A stretch of DNA of 64,000 nucleotides. Origin: Bacillus sp. es.036. Its GTDB lineage: Bacteria > Bacillota > Bacilli > Bacillales > Guptibacillaceae. Location of the stretch: contig NZ_PDIZ01000001.1 in assembly GCF_002563635.1 (NCBI RefSeq), positions 2,790,001-2,854,000 on the forward strand, in the 5' to 3' direction. Positions 51,321-59,391 of this stretch are shown one piece after another. Under the pieces are notes generated by a model, which was not told where the DNA came from, ran no database searches, and saw only the letters and a list, made by a program, of their open reading frames with translations. A program made the translations under genes and the position numbers. The stretch's first letter is position 1, and the number at the start of each line of letters is the position of its first letter.

Positions 51321-52109
51321 TTAAGATAAGAGATCAATCCAAATCTTAATGGACGTTCCAAGAATAAGGGCAGCAAGTACCCACTGAAGAATTTTCGTAT
51401 TGATTTTCTTACCAGCATTGGCACCAAGCGGTGAAGCAATTAAGCTTGCGACAATCATAACTGCGGCAGGGAGTAAAAGAACTTGGCCAGTTGCCAGTTT
51501 ACCAACCGTTGAACCGATTGAGGAAATAAACGTAATCGCAAGAGAAGAAGCAATTGTCATCCGTGTCGGAATTTTTAATACGACGAGCATGATCGGAACG
51601 AGAAGAAATGCTCCGGCCGCGCCAACGATTCCTGCACCAATCCCCACGATAAAGGCAAGAGCAGCTGAAAGAAATTTATTAAATTTCACCTGATCAAGTG
51701 GAATATCATCGATGCCTTTTTTCGGTATAAACATCATAACCGCTGCAATGGCTGCAAGCAGACCATACACGACATTAATTCCTTGCTCTGACATAATGGT
51801 GGACCCATATCCTCCGATGAAACTACCGATCAGAATGCTGACACCCATGTAGAGGATCAGCTGCTTATTCAGATAACCGCCTTTCCGATAAGCCCATACA
51901 CCACCGATGGTTGCAAAGAATACTTGAACCGCACTAATGCCAGAAACTTCATGAGCACTAAAGGCAGCAAAACCGAGTAGTGGTGGGATATAAAGCAGCA
52001 TTGGGTATTTAATGATCGAGCCACCAATCCCAACCATTCCAGAAATAAAAGATCCTATAAATCCAATTGCAAAAATTGTTATAATAAAGCTAAAATCCAT
52101 CTTGTTCAC
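51321..52109 (-). CDS. TSUP family sulfite exporter (TauE/SafE)
   Basis: A 262-residue membrane protein with eight segments and the TSUP repeats [21 protein letters not shown] and [19 protein letters not shown]. TauE-type members export sulfite or sulfonates. It ends the sulfur island and would remove sulfite produced by the persulfide dioxygenase. A hairpin at 52125-52147 separates it from tusA, so its level may be set separately. Confidence 0.88.
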   Translation of the reverse strand: MNKMDFSFIITIFAIGFIGSFISGMVGIGGSIIKYPMLLYIPPLLGFAAFSAHEVSGISAVQVFFATIGGVWAYRKGGYLNKQLILYMGVSILIGSFIGGYGSTIMSEQGINVVYGLLAAIAAVMMFIPKKGIDDIPLDQVKFNKFLSAALAFIVGIGAGIVGAAGAFLLVPIMLVVLKIPTRMTIASSLAITFISSIGSTVGKLATGQVLLLPAAVMIVASLIASPLGANAGKKINTKILQWVLAALILGTSIKIWIDLLS

Positions 52110-52124
52110 CCCTTACATTAAAAA

Positions 52125-52147
52125 GGAGGTACTTATTCAGTACCCCC
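52125..52147 (-). terminator. Hairpin between tusA and the sulfite exporter
   Basis: Stem GGGGTACT / AGTACCTC then CTTTTTA on the minus strand; possible attenuator inside the operon. Confidence 0.55.
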
Positions 52148-52157
52148 TATCATTTTA

Positions 52158-52385
52158 CTAAGCTTTTTTAATCCAGAAATAGAACACGCCGTCTGTTTCT
52201 TCAGACTTCATTAGTTCATGACCGCCTGATTTTGCCCATGCAGCTAGATCACTCTGTGCACCTTTATCCGTTGCTTGCACTTCAAGTACTTCACCTGACT
52301 CCATATCCTTCATTGCTTTTTTTGTTTTAACGATTGGCATTGGGCATGCTAGCCCTTTTGTGTCTAGTGTTTTTTGTGCATCCAT
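52158..52385 (-). CDS. TusA-family sulfur carrier
   Basis: A 75-residue TusA protein with the persulfide-bearing cysteine in LDTKGLACPMPIV (Cys14) and VLEVQATDKGAQSDLAAWAK. It passes sulfane sulfur between enzymes. ATG at 52385 follows AAGGAGG; a longer frame to 52505 overlaps the next gene and is rejected. It stands 16 nt behind the persulfide dioxygenase gene. Confidence 0.92.
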   Translation of the reverse strand: MDAQKTLDTKGLACPMPIVKTKKAMKDMESGEVLEVQATDKGAQSDLAAWAKSGGHELMKSEETDGVFYFWIKKA

Positions 52386-52401
52386 TTGTAATTCCTCCTT
52401 A

Positions 52402-53523
52402 TTAGTTAACCGCACAGCGGTTTGGTCCAATTTCCATTTCTCTTTTTGTTTCTTCATCAGGAGTGATTTTCCCCATGTTTGTTTCACGAATTTCTTGATA
52501 AGCATTTGGCTGTGGTGGAAGATTTTCCGTCACCATTTTTCTAAAATCTTCTTCTTTTTCTACGTTAAGACCATCATTCTTTTGGTAAAGATCTTGCAGC
52601 TTTGCAGAGACGATTCCTTTTTCATCAAGCTCTGCCATTTTTGAAAAGTGAGCTGGAAGAACAACTAATTCTCCGGTCATTTCTTTGTAACGGTTGTAGA
52701 GTGTTGTGCGTAGGTCTTGAACCCAGTCTTCAGCCTTACCAGCTAAATCTGGTCGTCCAATGGACTCTACAAATAGAATGTCACCTGTTAGAAGGTAAGC
52801 ATCATGAATCATAAGTGACGTACTTCCAATTGTGTGTCCTGGAGAGTAGATCGGTTCAATCGTAACCTCTCCAACCGTTACTGTGCTTCCTTCTTTCAAT
52901 GCCGTATAGTCGAACGTTACTTCACCAGCATCCTCTTCAGGAAGATAATACGTTCCATTCACGCTGTCAGCTAACGTCTTACCGCCAGAAATATGATCAG
53001 CATGAAGATGGGTATCAAACGTTGCTTTTATTGTAAGACCTTTGTTTTCCGCAAACGTTGTGTAATTCTCAATCATGCGGTTAGCATCCACTATGGCCGC
53101 TTCTCCATTTGATTCGATCAAATAAGAGAGGCATCCTTTTCCAAGGCGAACAAATTGATAAAGAGCTCCTCCTGGAAGGTCACCAACCTTAACTGGCTCA
53201 AGGTATTCACTCCATGCTTTCATTCCACCTGAAAGATAAGAGACGTTCTCAAGTCCTGCTTCAACGAGTTCTTCACCTACAAAGATCGATGAACCTTCTT
53301 TCGCACATACAACAAGAATTTCTTTATCCCTCGGAAGCTTCGGCAGAATTTCTTCTACCCCGTCAATTAAATCGAAGTAAGGAACATTCATTGACGTAAC
53401 GGATGCACCTTCGATTTTCCAATCACCGTATGCTTCTTCATTTCTTACATCGAGAATAAAAAGTTCATCCTGATTGATCACTTTTGTTGCAACTTCACTT
53501 GCCTGTTTTTGTTTCAAACTCAC
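52402..53523 (-). CDS. Rhodanese-persulfide dioxygenase fusion
   Basis: A 373-residue fusion. The rhodanese domain is at about 5-115 with catalytic Cys73 in VVCAKEGSS. The metallo-beta-lactamase persulfide dioxygenase domain follows, with [22 protein letters not shown] and [17 protein letters not shown] giving the iron ligands. It oxidises glutathione- or bacillithiol-persulfide to sulfite. The order is the reverse of staphylococcal CstB, which has the dioxygenase first. GTG start after GGGGGT, overlapped by a CstR-like operator. Confidence 0.9.
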   Translation of the reverse strand: MSLKQKQASEVATKVINQDELFILDVRNEEAYGDWKIEGASVTSMNVPYFDLIDGVEEILPKLPRDKEILVVCAKEGSSIFVGEELVEAGLENVSYLSGGMKAWSEYLEPVKVGDLPGGALYQFVRLGKGCLSYLIESNGEAAIVDANRMIENYTTFAENKGLTIKATFDTHLHADHISGGKTLADSVNGTYYLPEEDAGEVTFDYTALKEGSTVTVGEVTIEPIYSPGHTIGSTSLMIHDAYLLTGDILFVESIGRPDLAGKAEDWVQDLRTTLYNRYKEMTGELVVLPAHFSKMAELDEKGIVSAKLQDLYQKNDGLNVEKEEDFRKMVTENLPPQPNAYQEIRETNMGKITPDEETKREMEIGPNRCAVN

Positions 53524-53528
53524 TTCAT

Positions 53529-53544
53529 ATACCCCCGTCCGTAT
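53529..53544 (-). promoter_or_regulatory. CstR-like operator (degenerate) at the dioxygenase gene
   Basis: ATACCCCCGTCCGTAT: outer arms ATAC/GTAT and the C-run match the other sites, the right arm is weak. It covers the ribosome site of the dioxygenase gene. Confidence 0.5.
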
Positions 53545-53600
53545 TAGTTTATCTAAAAAAATTTAGTCATACTGCGGGAAAAATCCCCGCCCTTTATTTT

Positions 53601-54164
53601 CTAAAGATCAGACGTTGTAGGACCATCCCATTCGGACATTCCTGGTACAACATTGATCACATCATAGCCATTCTCAGCTAGCTTTTGCGCAGCAAGATCA
53701 CTTCTTGTACCTGTACGACAAACAACATAGATTTTCTTCTCTTTATCTAACTCTGCCATACGATTTTCTAGCTCACCCAGTGGCAAAGAGATCGCATTTG
53801 GAAGGTGGCTGAACGCATATTCCGCTGGCTCTCTTACATCCACGACCGCCATATCTTCTTCTGCTAGTTTAGCGGTAAGATCTTCATTTGAAATAACATG
53901 TGGATGACTCTTTTCAAGCGTTGTTTCCCCATCTGAAGCCTTACGAAGATAATGTTTTAGTACATCGCCTTCTTCGACAGTTCCAAGATAATGATGCCCA
54001 ACTTTGTCAGCCCACGCTTTAAGGTCAGCTTTAGAGCCTTTGTCTGTAGCCAGAATTTCTAGAACGACTCCAGCTTCAAGATCCTTCATCATTTTCTTCG
54101 TTTTTACAATTGGCATCGGGCAAGCTAGCCCTTTTGCATCAAGTACATGATCAGTTTGTATCAT
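53601..54164 (-). CDS. TusA-rhodanese fusion sulfurtransferase
   Basis: A 187-residue protein. TusA domain first, with LDAKGLACPMPIVKTKKMM (Cys15); rhodanese domain from about residue 90 with VVDVREPAEYAFSHLPNA and the active loop VVCRTGTRSD. Joining carrier and sulfurtransferase suggests direct internal handover of persulfide sulfur. ATG at 54164 follows GGAGGT. It lies between rhodanese and dioxygenase genes. Confidence 0.92.
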   Translation of the reverse strand: MIQTDHVLDAKGLACPMPIVKTKKMMKDLEAGVVLEILATDKGSKADLKAWADKVGHHYLGTVEEGDVLKHYLRKASDGETTLEKSHPHVISNEDLTAKLAEEDMAVVDVREPAEYAFSHLPNAISLPLGELENRMAELDKEKKIYVVCRTGTRSDLAAQKLAENGYDVINVVPGMSEWDGPTTSDL

Positions 54165-54184
54165 AAGTCTACCTCCTGTAGGGT

Positions 54185-54493
54185 TTATTCTGTTTCTCCA
54201 GTCCATTCAAGCATGCCGCCTGTCATATTTAAAACGGAATACCCGTTTGATTTTAAAACCATTGAAGCCATACTACTTCTGCCACCTGATCGGCAGACAA
54301 TGATATGCTCTCTATCCTTATCAAGTTCATTCATTCTGTCCTGTAGCTCATTGACTGGGAGATTATAGGCACCAGGAATTTTACCTTCGGCTACCTCTTC
54401 TGGTCCTCGAACATCGACAATACTAATGGTTTTATTGCTCTTTAACAGTTCATTTACCTCACTTGGTGTTACATCTTTTACATAACCAGACAT
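54185..54493 (-). CDS. Single-domain rhodanese
   Basis: A 102-residue rhodanese: SIVDVRGPEEVAEGKIPGA and active loop IIVCRSGGRSSMAS with the catalytic cysteine. ATG at 54493 follows GAGGAGG. It moves sulfane sulfur between thiols. Twenty nucleotides before the TusA-rhodanese gene. Confidence 0.92.
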   Translation of the reverse strand: MSGYVKDVTPSEVNELLKSNKTISIVDVRGPEEVAEGKIPGAYNLPVNELQDRMNELDKDREHIIVCRSGGRSSMASMVLKSNGYSVLNMTGGMLEWTGETE

Positions 54494-54507
54494 TCTTTTT
54501 CCTCCTC

Positions 54508-54867
54508 TTATTTCCACATATTCATTCCGCCGCGTACATTCGACACAGACGTGAATCCCTGTCTCCTCAATTCACCACAAGCTTTTGAACTTCTCATACC
54601 ACTTTGACAGATCACAACAACTTCTTTATTTGGATCAAGTTCTTTTGCACGTTTGCTTAGTTGATGAAGCGGCATATTTTTAAATTGCTTTACTTTTTGT
54701 CCTTTATATTCATCCGGAGTACGCACATCAATAAATTGGACATTGCGATCATTAAACTTTGCTTTCGCCTGTTCAGAAGTTATCGTGGCTACACCTTTTC
54801 CAGGTCCGAATTTTTTATAAATGAACCATGCAGCTATCACGATGATAGCAATTAGGATGAGTTCCAT
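54508..54867 (-). CDS. Membrane-anchored rhodanese
   Basis: A 119-residue protein with an N-terminal membrane helix (LILIAIIVIAAWFIYKKFG) and a rhodanese domain with active loop VVICQSGMRSSKA. It places a sulfurtransferase at the membrane, possibly near the exporter or quinone-linked sulfide oxidation. Close behind the DsrE gene. Confidence 0.91.
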   Translation of the reverse strand: MELILIAIIVIAAWFIYKKFGPGKGVATITSEQAKAKFNDRNVQFIDVRTPDEYKGQKVKQFKNMPLHQLSKRAKELDPNKEVVVICQSGMRSSKACGELRRQGFTSVSNVRGGMNMWK

Positions 54868-54879
54868 TCTTATCGCTCC

Positions 54880-55359
54880 TTAAATAAAGAGATTGACGTT
54901 ACCATCTTCAGCATCACCAAGGTAAGCGGCCACACCTGCATAGTCGATTTCTTCTAGCAGTTCATCTTTTTGTAGACCAAGTAGATCCATCGTCATCGTA
55001 CAAGCAACAAGCTTCACTTCCTGTTCTTGTGCAAGCTCAATTAGCTGCGGAAGTTCTGTTACATTATGCTTTTTAATCACGTTCTTAATCATTTTTTTAC
55101 CCATTCCACCGTAATTCATTTTGGAAAGGCCCATTTTGTCTGCGCCGCGTGGCATCATTTTCCCAAACATTTTCTCTAGAAAACCTTTATTAACGTCTAC
55201 TTGCTGATCCTTACGAAGAGCGTTCAAGCCCCAAAATGTATGGAAAATCGTTACCTCATGATCATAAGCAGCAGCACCATTTGCGATAATGTAAGCGGCC
55301 ATTGCTTTGTCATAATCTCCACTAAATAACACAATCGTTGTTTTCTTTTGTTCACTCAT
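54880..55359 (-). CDS. DsrE/DsrF-like sulfur-transfer protein
   Basis: A 159-residue DsrE/F/DrsH-like protein: TTIVLFSGDYDKAMAAYIIANGAAAYD and, near the end, EVKLVACTMTMDLLGLQKDELL with the conserved cysteine. Members carry persulfide sulfur. ATG at 55359 follows GAGGAGG; an earlier in-frame start would lie across the operator and is rejected. First gene after cstR, with a CstR operator in between. Confidence 0.88.
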   Translation of the reverse strand: MSEQKKTTIVLFSGDYDKAMAAYIIANGAAAYDHEVTIFHTFWGLNALRKDQQVDVNKGFLEKMFGKMMPRGADKMGLSKMNYGGMGKKMIKNVIKKHNVTELPQLIELAQEQEVKLVACTMTMDLLGLQKDELLEEIDYAGVAAYLGDAEDGNVNLFI

Positions 55360-55375
55360 TTTATATCCTCCTCTT

Positions 55376-55391
55376 ATACACCCTAGGGTAT
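55376..55391 (-). promoter_or_regulatory. CstR operator at the DsrE gene
   Basis: ATACACCCTAGGGTAT, a near-perfect 16-bp palindrome between cstR and the sulfur-transfer operon. Confidence 0.75.
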
Positions 55392-55409
55392 ATAACATGT
55401 TAAAATTTT

Positions 55410-55670
55410 TTATCGACTTCTTACTAAAAGGTTAACAGCTTCTTTGACAACATCATCAGTAGATTCTCCCTGCTCAATCTGTTGGTGAAGACACTGTTCA
55501 AGATTCGAACTTACGATTAATCCAATGGAACGATCAATCCCAGAACGCGTTGCGGAGAGTTGCGTTACAATATCTTCACAGCTCTTCTCTTGCTCCATCA
55601 TCTGGATGACGCCGCGTAATTGACCTTCAATACGCTTCAATCGATTCGTAACGGCTTTATCGTATTTCAT
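55410..55670 (-). CDS. cstR: Persulfide-sensing repressor CstR
   Basis: An 86-residue CsoR-family helical repressor. Cysteines fall at positions 31 and 60, exactly as in staphylococcal CstR, while the position of the copper-ligand histidine is Asn56, so it is the persulfide sensor and not the copper sensor CsoR. Per-sulfide or polysulfide would link Cys31 and Cys60 across subunits and release DNA. Two operators precede it, so it controls itself. Confidence 0.92.
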   Translation of the reverse strand: MKYDKAVTNRLKRIEGQLRGVIQMMEQEKSCEDIVTQLSATRSGIDRSIGLIVSSNLEQCLHQQIEQGESTDDVVKEAVNLLVRSR

Positions 55671-55689
55671 TTGATACCCTCCCCACTAT

Positions 55690-55705
55690 ATACCCCTTAG
55701 GGTAT
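55690..55705 (-). promoter_or_regulatory. CstR operator upstream of cstR, proximal
   Basis: ATACCCCTTAGGGTAT, 20 bp before the cstR start. Confidence 0.75.
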
Positions 55706-55755
55706 AAAATCAAGTAAAAAAATTTATCGGCAAATCAATTACGTTTGTTTTTTAA

Positions 55756-55771
55756 ATACCTATAGGGGTAT
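55756..55771. promoter_or_regulatory. CstR operator upstream of cstR, distal
   Basis: ATACCTATAGGGGTAT, 66 bp from the proximal site centre to centre. Confidence 0.7.
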
Positions 55772-55807
55772 TATAACGTATCTGTATAGAATGTCAACAC
55801 CCTGGAT

Positions 55808-56176
55808 TTAAGAAAGCCAATTGATTTGAATAATAAAATACGTAGCAATTAAAGCAATCATTAACAATACGACTACTAGTAGAAACACGACGATCCATGA
55901 AGAGGAAGGTACCTCGAATTTTAAAATGCGTTTTTTCGTGCGATAGAACTGCACAGCTCCGCCTGCGATCGTCAACAATCCAAAAAATAACGAGGAAAAA
56001 CTAATGAAGACCGCTACCTGGTCATCTGCACGTTCTCCCGCGGCTCTTGTAAAATGTAAGCTTGCTGTTAGAAAACCAATACCAATGATAGCAATCGAAG
56101 TGCGAACCCACGCTAGAAACGTTCGTTCATTTGCTAAAAGCTGCTGCACTCGTCCATCTGCTTTCTTGTTTTCCAA
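55808..56176 (-). CDS. DUF202 (YidH-like) membrane protein
   Basis: A 122-residue DUF202 protein: RTFLAWVRTSIAIIGIGFL, a second segment (FISFSSLFFGLLTIAGGAV) and a third at the C-terminus. The family's function is unknown. TTG start after GAGGTG. A CstR-like operator lies 30 bp upstream, which places this uncharacterised family in the persulfide response here. Confidence 0.88.
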   Translation of the reverse strand: MENKKADGRVQQLLANERTFLAWVRTSIAIIGIGFLTASLHFTRAAGERADDQVAVFISFSSLFFGLLTIAGGAVQFYRTKKRILKFEVPSSSWIVVFLLVVVLLMIALIATYFIIQINWLS

Positions 56177-56205
56177 GTTTCTTCACCTCACATGATTTGA
56201 ATTAT

Positions 56206-56221
56206 ATACCCCATAGCGTAT
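56206..56221 (-). promoter_or_regulatory. CstR operator upstream of the DUF202 gene
   Basis: ATACCCCATAGCGTAT; one base breaks the palindrome. Confidence 0.65.
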
Positions 56222-56270
56222 ATACGCAACTGTTGACTACTGTTATTGTATCCTTCTAAAAACAAAAAAA

Positions 56271-56292
56271 GCAGAATCGCTTACGATTCTGC
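56271..56292 (-). terminator. Terminator of msrAB
   Basis: Stem GCAGAATCG / CGATTCTGC over the stop codon, followed by TTTTTTTG on the minus strand. Confidence 0.85.
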
Positions 56293-57408
56293 CTGTTCAT
56301 CAAAAATGTTTATAAATTCCCCGTATCCTCTCTCTTCCATTTCCTCTTTTGGGATGAAATCAAGAGCAGCGGAGTTCAAGCAATAGCGAAGACCTGTCGG
56401 CTCAGGACCATCTTCAAACACATGGCCAAGATGAGAGTCTGCTCCTTTACTTCTTACTTCCGTTCGAACGGTAAACCAACTTTTATCTTCTTTTTCTACA
56501 ATGTTTTCTGATACTAGCGGCTTAGTGAAACTTGGCCAGCCAGTACCGGATTCATATTTATCGATCGAGCTAAAAAGCGGCTCGCCTGAAACAATATCAA
56601 CATAAATTCCTTGTTTTTTATTATCCCAGTATTCATTATCAAATGCTTTTTCCGTATCATCTTCCTGCGTCACACTGTATTGAATCGGCGTGAGCATTTC
56701 TTTTAATTCTTCATCAGTATACGTAACAGCTGATTTTGTTTCTGGCACGTCTACCTCACGATCATCTCCCCATGCTTTCTCAAGAAACTGATCTCGCCCT
56801 GAATTTTCACGATAAAATTTATAGCGAAATTCATTTTCTTTATAATAATCTTGATGGTAATCCTCCGCTACGTAAAAGGTCGTTGCTTCTTCAATCGGAG
56901 TAACAATCGCTTTATCGAACCGTCCTGAGTCCTCAATCTCCTGTTTCGACTTCACCGCAGCCGATTTTTGCTCTTCGTTATGATAAAAAACACCCGATAA
57001 ATATTGATCACCACGATCGACAAACTGTCCTTCATCATCTGTCGGGTCAATTTGTCGCCAAAATACATCTAAGAGTGTCTCATAGCTAACAATAGAAGGA
57101 TCATAGTACACCTGAACGGCTTCAACATGACCGGTCCCTCCTGAAGATACTTCTTTATAGGAAGGGTTTTCTGTTTCTCCACCAATATAACCAGAGACAG
57201 CTTCTCGAACGCCATCTAGCTTTTCACATGGTGGTTCCATGCACCAAAAACATCCTCCCGCAAAAGTAGCGATCGCTTCATTATCCTGGACAGCCTGTGC
57301 CGGCTCACTCCCATATGAACGTTTAAAGATCACATCATATAATTTCGGCAATGTGAAAACTAAGACAGCCGCTATCCCAACTAACAAAATCCACCTTGTT
57401 GCTTTCAT
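56281..57408 (-). CDS. msrAB: Secreted MsrA-MsrB methionine sulfoxide reductase fusion
   Basis: A 375-residue fusion. N-terminal membrane anchor ([21 protein letters not shown]); MsrA at about 45-210 with catalytic [10 protein letters not shown]; MsrB at about 230-365 with [11 protein letters not shown] and catalytic Cys in [13 protein letters not shown]. It repairs both stereoisomers of oxidised methionine outside the membrane. Good ribosome site. The sulfur island lies on its downstream side; joint control is not shown. Confidence 0.94.
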   Translation of the reverse strand: MKATRWILLVGIAAVLVFTLPKLYDVIFKRSYGSEPAQAVQDNEAIATFAGGCFWCMEPPCEKLDGVREAVSGYIGGETENPSYKEVSSGGTGHVEAVQVYYDPSIVSYETLLDVFWRQIDPTDDEGQFVDRGDQYLSGVFYHNEEQKSAAVKSKQEIEDSGRFDKAIVTPIEEATTFYVAEDYHQDYYKENEFRYKFYRENSGRDQFLEKAWGDDREVDVPETKSAVTYTDEELKEMLTPIQYSVTQEDDTEKAFDNEYWDNKKQGIYVDIVSGEPLFSSIDKYESGTGWPSFTKPLVSENIVEKEDKSWFTVRTEVRSKGADSHLGHVFEDGPEPTGLRYCLNSAALDFIPKEEMEERGYGEFINIFDEQAES

Positions 57409-57565
57409 ACGTTATTCCTCCTTTATTTCTAATGGAAGCATAAACCAAAATTCACAGCCTAACACTACATCTATTAATTGACTCTTCACCATCTTCATCG
57501 ATTCACTCTTCTTTAGTTTAACTCATTTAGGATAATTCGTTGAATTTGGATCGGTTTTCACAAAA

Positions 57566-57577
57566 ACACCCGGGTGT
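57566..57577. promoter_or_regulatory. GC-rich 12-bp palindrome between msrAB and hxlR
   Basis: ACACCCGGGTGT, perfect, in otherwise AT-rich sequence. The 57409-57664 gap holds nothing else I can identify. Confidence 0.4.
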
Positions 57578-57664
57578 ATCATCATATTTCTGGTTAAATA
57601 ATGTCAGAGGTGATAGGCTATAAATATAGAAGAAATTATTATTGAATGGTTAGGAGTATATACG

Positions 57665-58033
57665 ATGAAAAAATATAATATCCCTGTCGAAGCTGCCCTC
57701 GAAGTGATTGGAGGAAAGTGGAAGGTCGTCATACTCTGTCACCTAATCGAAGGCACGAAGCGCACGGGTGGACTAAAAAAATTAATGCCTGGCATTACGC
57801 AAAAGATGCTAACACAACAGCTCCGTGAATTAGAAGATGATGGTGTGATTTTAAGAAAGGTGTACAATCAGATTCCACCAAAAGTTGAATATTCACTGAC
57901 TGACTACGGATGGTCTTTAAAAGAAATACTTGATTCACTTTGCTCATGGGGAGAGCAGCACATCGAAAAAACTTATCCTTGCAAAGAAGATGTGCTCTTA
58001 CAACCTGAAGAACGAGATACAATGAAAGCTTAA
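57665..58033 (+). CDS. HxlR/DUF24 family regulator
   Basis: A 122-residue winged-helix protein: PVEAALEVIGGKWKVVILCHLIEG, LMPGITQKMLTQQLRELEDDGVI and EYSLTDYGWSLKEILDSLCSWG. Cysteine 25, in VVILCHL, is not at the N-terminal place (near residue 6) of the quinone sensor YodB, so sensing by that residue is not assured. Target unknown; divergent from msrAB. Terminator follows. Confidence 0.9.
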   Translation: MKKYNIPVEAALEVIGGKWKVVILCHLIEGTKRTGGLKKLMPGITQKMLTQQLRELEDDGVILRKVYNQIPPKVEYSLTDYGWSLKEILDSLCSWGEQHIEKTYPCKEDVLLQPEERDTMKA

Positions 58034-58036
58034 TTC

Positions 58037-58076
58037 AAAAAACGGTCGGCACGTACAAACGTGCCGACCGTTTTTT
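58037..58076. terminator. Bidirectional terminator
   Basis: Stem AAAAAACGGTCGGCACGT / ACGTGCCGACCGTTTTTT. Confidence 0.9.
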
Positions 58077-59052
58077 ATCTTCGAGCTGATGTCAATTTAT
58101 CTGGTGAAGGTAACCATCGATCGAATGCCAGCAGTTTCGAGAAAAACGGCATGGCGAATACTGTAGAAACGAACAGCGTAAAGATCAAGATAAATGGTAT
58201 CCCCCACATAGTCGCAATGACTTCAGATGACTGTTGTTCAAGGAACCATTTAATGACAAATCCATGGAACAAATAAATCGCAAACGTTCTGGATCCTAAT
58301 GGTGTAAAGACAATTGGTCCTTCTGGAATCACCGAAAAGAACAAAAACATAACAATCGCCGTTCCAATATAATAGGTGAGGCGAATCAACAAGTCTGTGC
58401 TTGATTCATACACATACGTACCGTAAAGGAGATCAGCTAGTCCTTCAATTTTGTATAAATAAAACAGTAAAAACAATCCGCCAAGTACCACGGGAGCAAT
58501 CCATTTCATATATGGGAAGCGGATCGGCTTCTTTTTACGCCCCATTACCATGCCAAGTACGAAGAACGGTAAGAAAACGAAGAGTCGGTCAAGTGATAGA
58601 AATCTTTCAACATCAAAGTAACCAACAACGAGGCCAGCCCCGATACTTAAAGGTAGCAAAACACTTGTCTTCATTTTAAGCAATATAGGTGATATCAGCT
58701 TATATGCAGCGATACATAATAAAAACCACATGGCCCATCTTGGGGTTAAAAACTCAATTGCAAATGATTTTTGATACAGGTTTGTGTAATAAATTGAATA
58801 AACGACCTGGAAAATGACATAAGGAAGCAAAAACGTCGTGAACACTTTCCAAAAATATTTTGTGCCAGATGCCTTTCTAGTGAAATAGCCAGCTAAAAAA
58901 ATAAAAGCAGGCATGTGAAAAATAAAGATGACATGATACAAACTGTAAATAAAACGAGAGTCATTAATAAATGGCGTTAGCAGGTGACCACCGACTACTA
59001 ACAATATTAAGATAGCTTTACTATTATCGAAGTATGCAATACGTTCTGACAC
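58075..59052 (-). CDS. Acyltransferase-3 type membrane protein
   Basis: A 325-residue protein with about ten membrane segments. YFDNSKAILILLVVGGHLLTPF holds the histidine typical of acyltransferase-3, and FIFHMPAFIFLAGYFTRKA is the second family motif. Members O-acetylate sugars or cell-wall polymers, similar to fucose-4-O-acetylase-like YkrP. GTG at 59052 is 9 nt after GGAGG; TTG at 59070 lies before it. Confidence 0.85.
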   Translation of the reverse strand: MSERIAYFDNSKAILILLVVGGHLLTPFINDSRFIYSLYHVIFIFHMPAFIFLAGYFTRKASGTKYFWKVFTTFLLPYVIFQVVYSIYYTNLYQKSFAIEFLTPRWAMWFLLCIAAYKLISPILLKMKTSVLLPLSIGAGLVVGYFDVERFLSLDRLFVFLPFFVLGMVMGRKKKPIRFPYMKWIAPVVLGGLFLLFYLYKIEGLADLLYGTYVYESSTDLLIRLTYYIGTAIVMFLFFSVIPEGPIVFTPLGSRTFAIYLFHGFVIKWFLEQQSSEVIATMWGIPFILIFTLFVSTVFAMPFFSKLLAFDRWLPSPDKLTSARR

Positions 59053-59070
59053 GAAAAACAACCTCCTCAA

Positions 59071-59391
59071 AGGATTGAAAGACCATATCGTCCTTCTCTA
59101 TATACCCTCATTTTCATATTTTCATCCTTTATATTGGTTAGTTATTCGCACCTTGACCGCATAATTCTGTCAATCTCACCAAAAGAAAGAATATTCCAAC
59201 ACTATTTTTGGTCATAAACACAACCTTTTTACTACCTAAATCCAGGTCTATTGACTCAAATTAGTATGAAAACGGTTGAATTAATAGAAAAATATATTTT
59301 TTCTGAATAATCCCATTGTTTTTTTGTGCCCAGATGAGTAGAATGAATGTTATATTTTCACACATACAAAAGGAAAAAGGAGGCGGGAGAC
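59071..59391. other. Intergenic region before cstA
   Basis: AT-rich, 320 bp. TGAAAACGGTTGAA at about 59267 resembles a cre site with two mismatches. No frame or terminator seen. Confidence 0.4.

Noticed and set aside
55410-55670. Copper sensor CsoR
   Set aside because: The copper-ligand histidine is replaced by Asn56, and all target genes handle sulfur, not copper.
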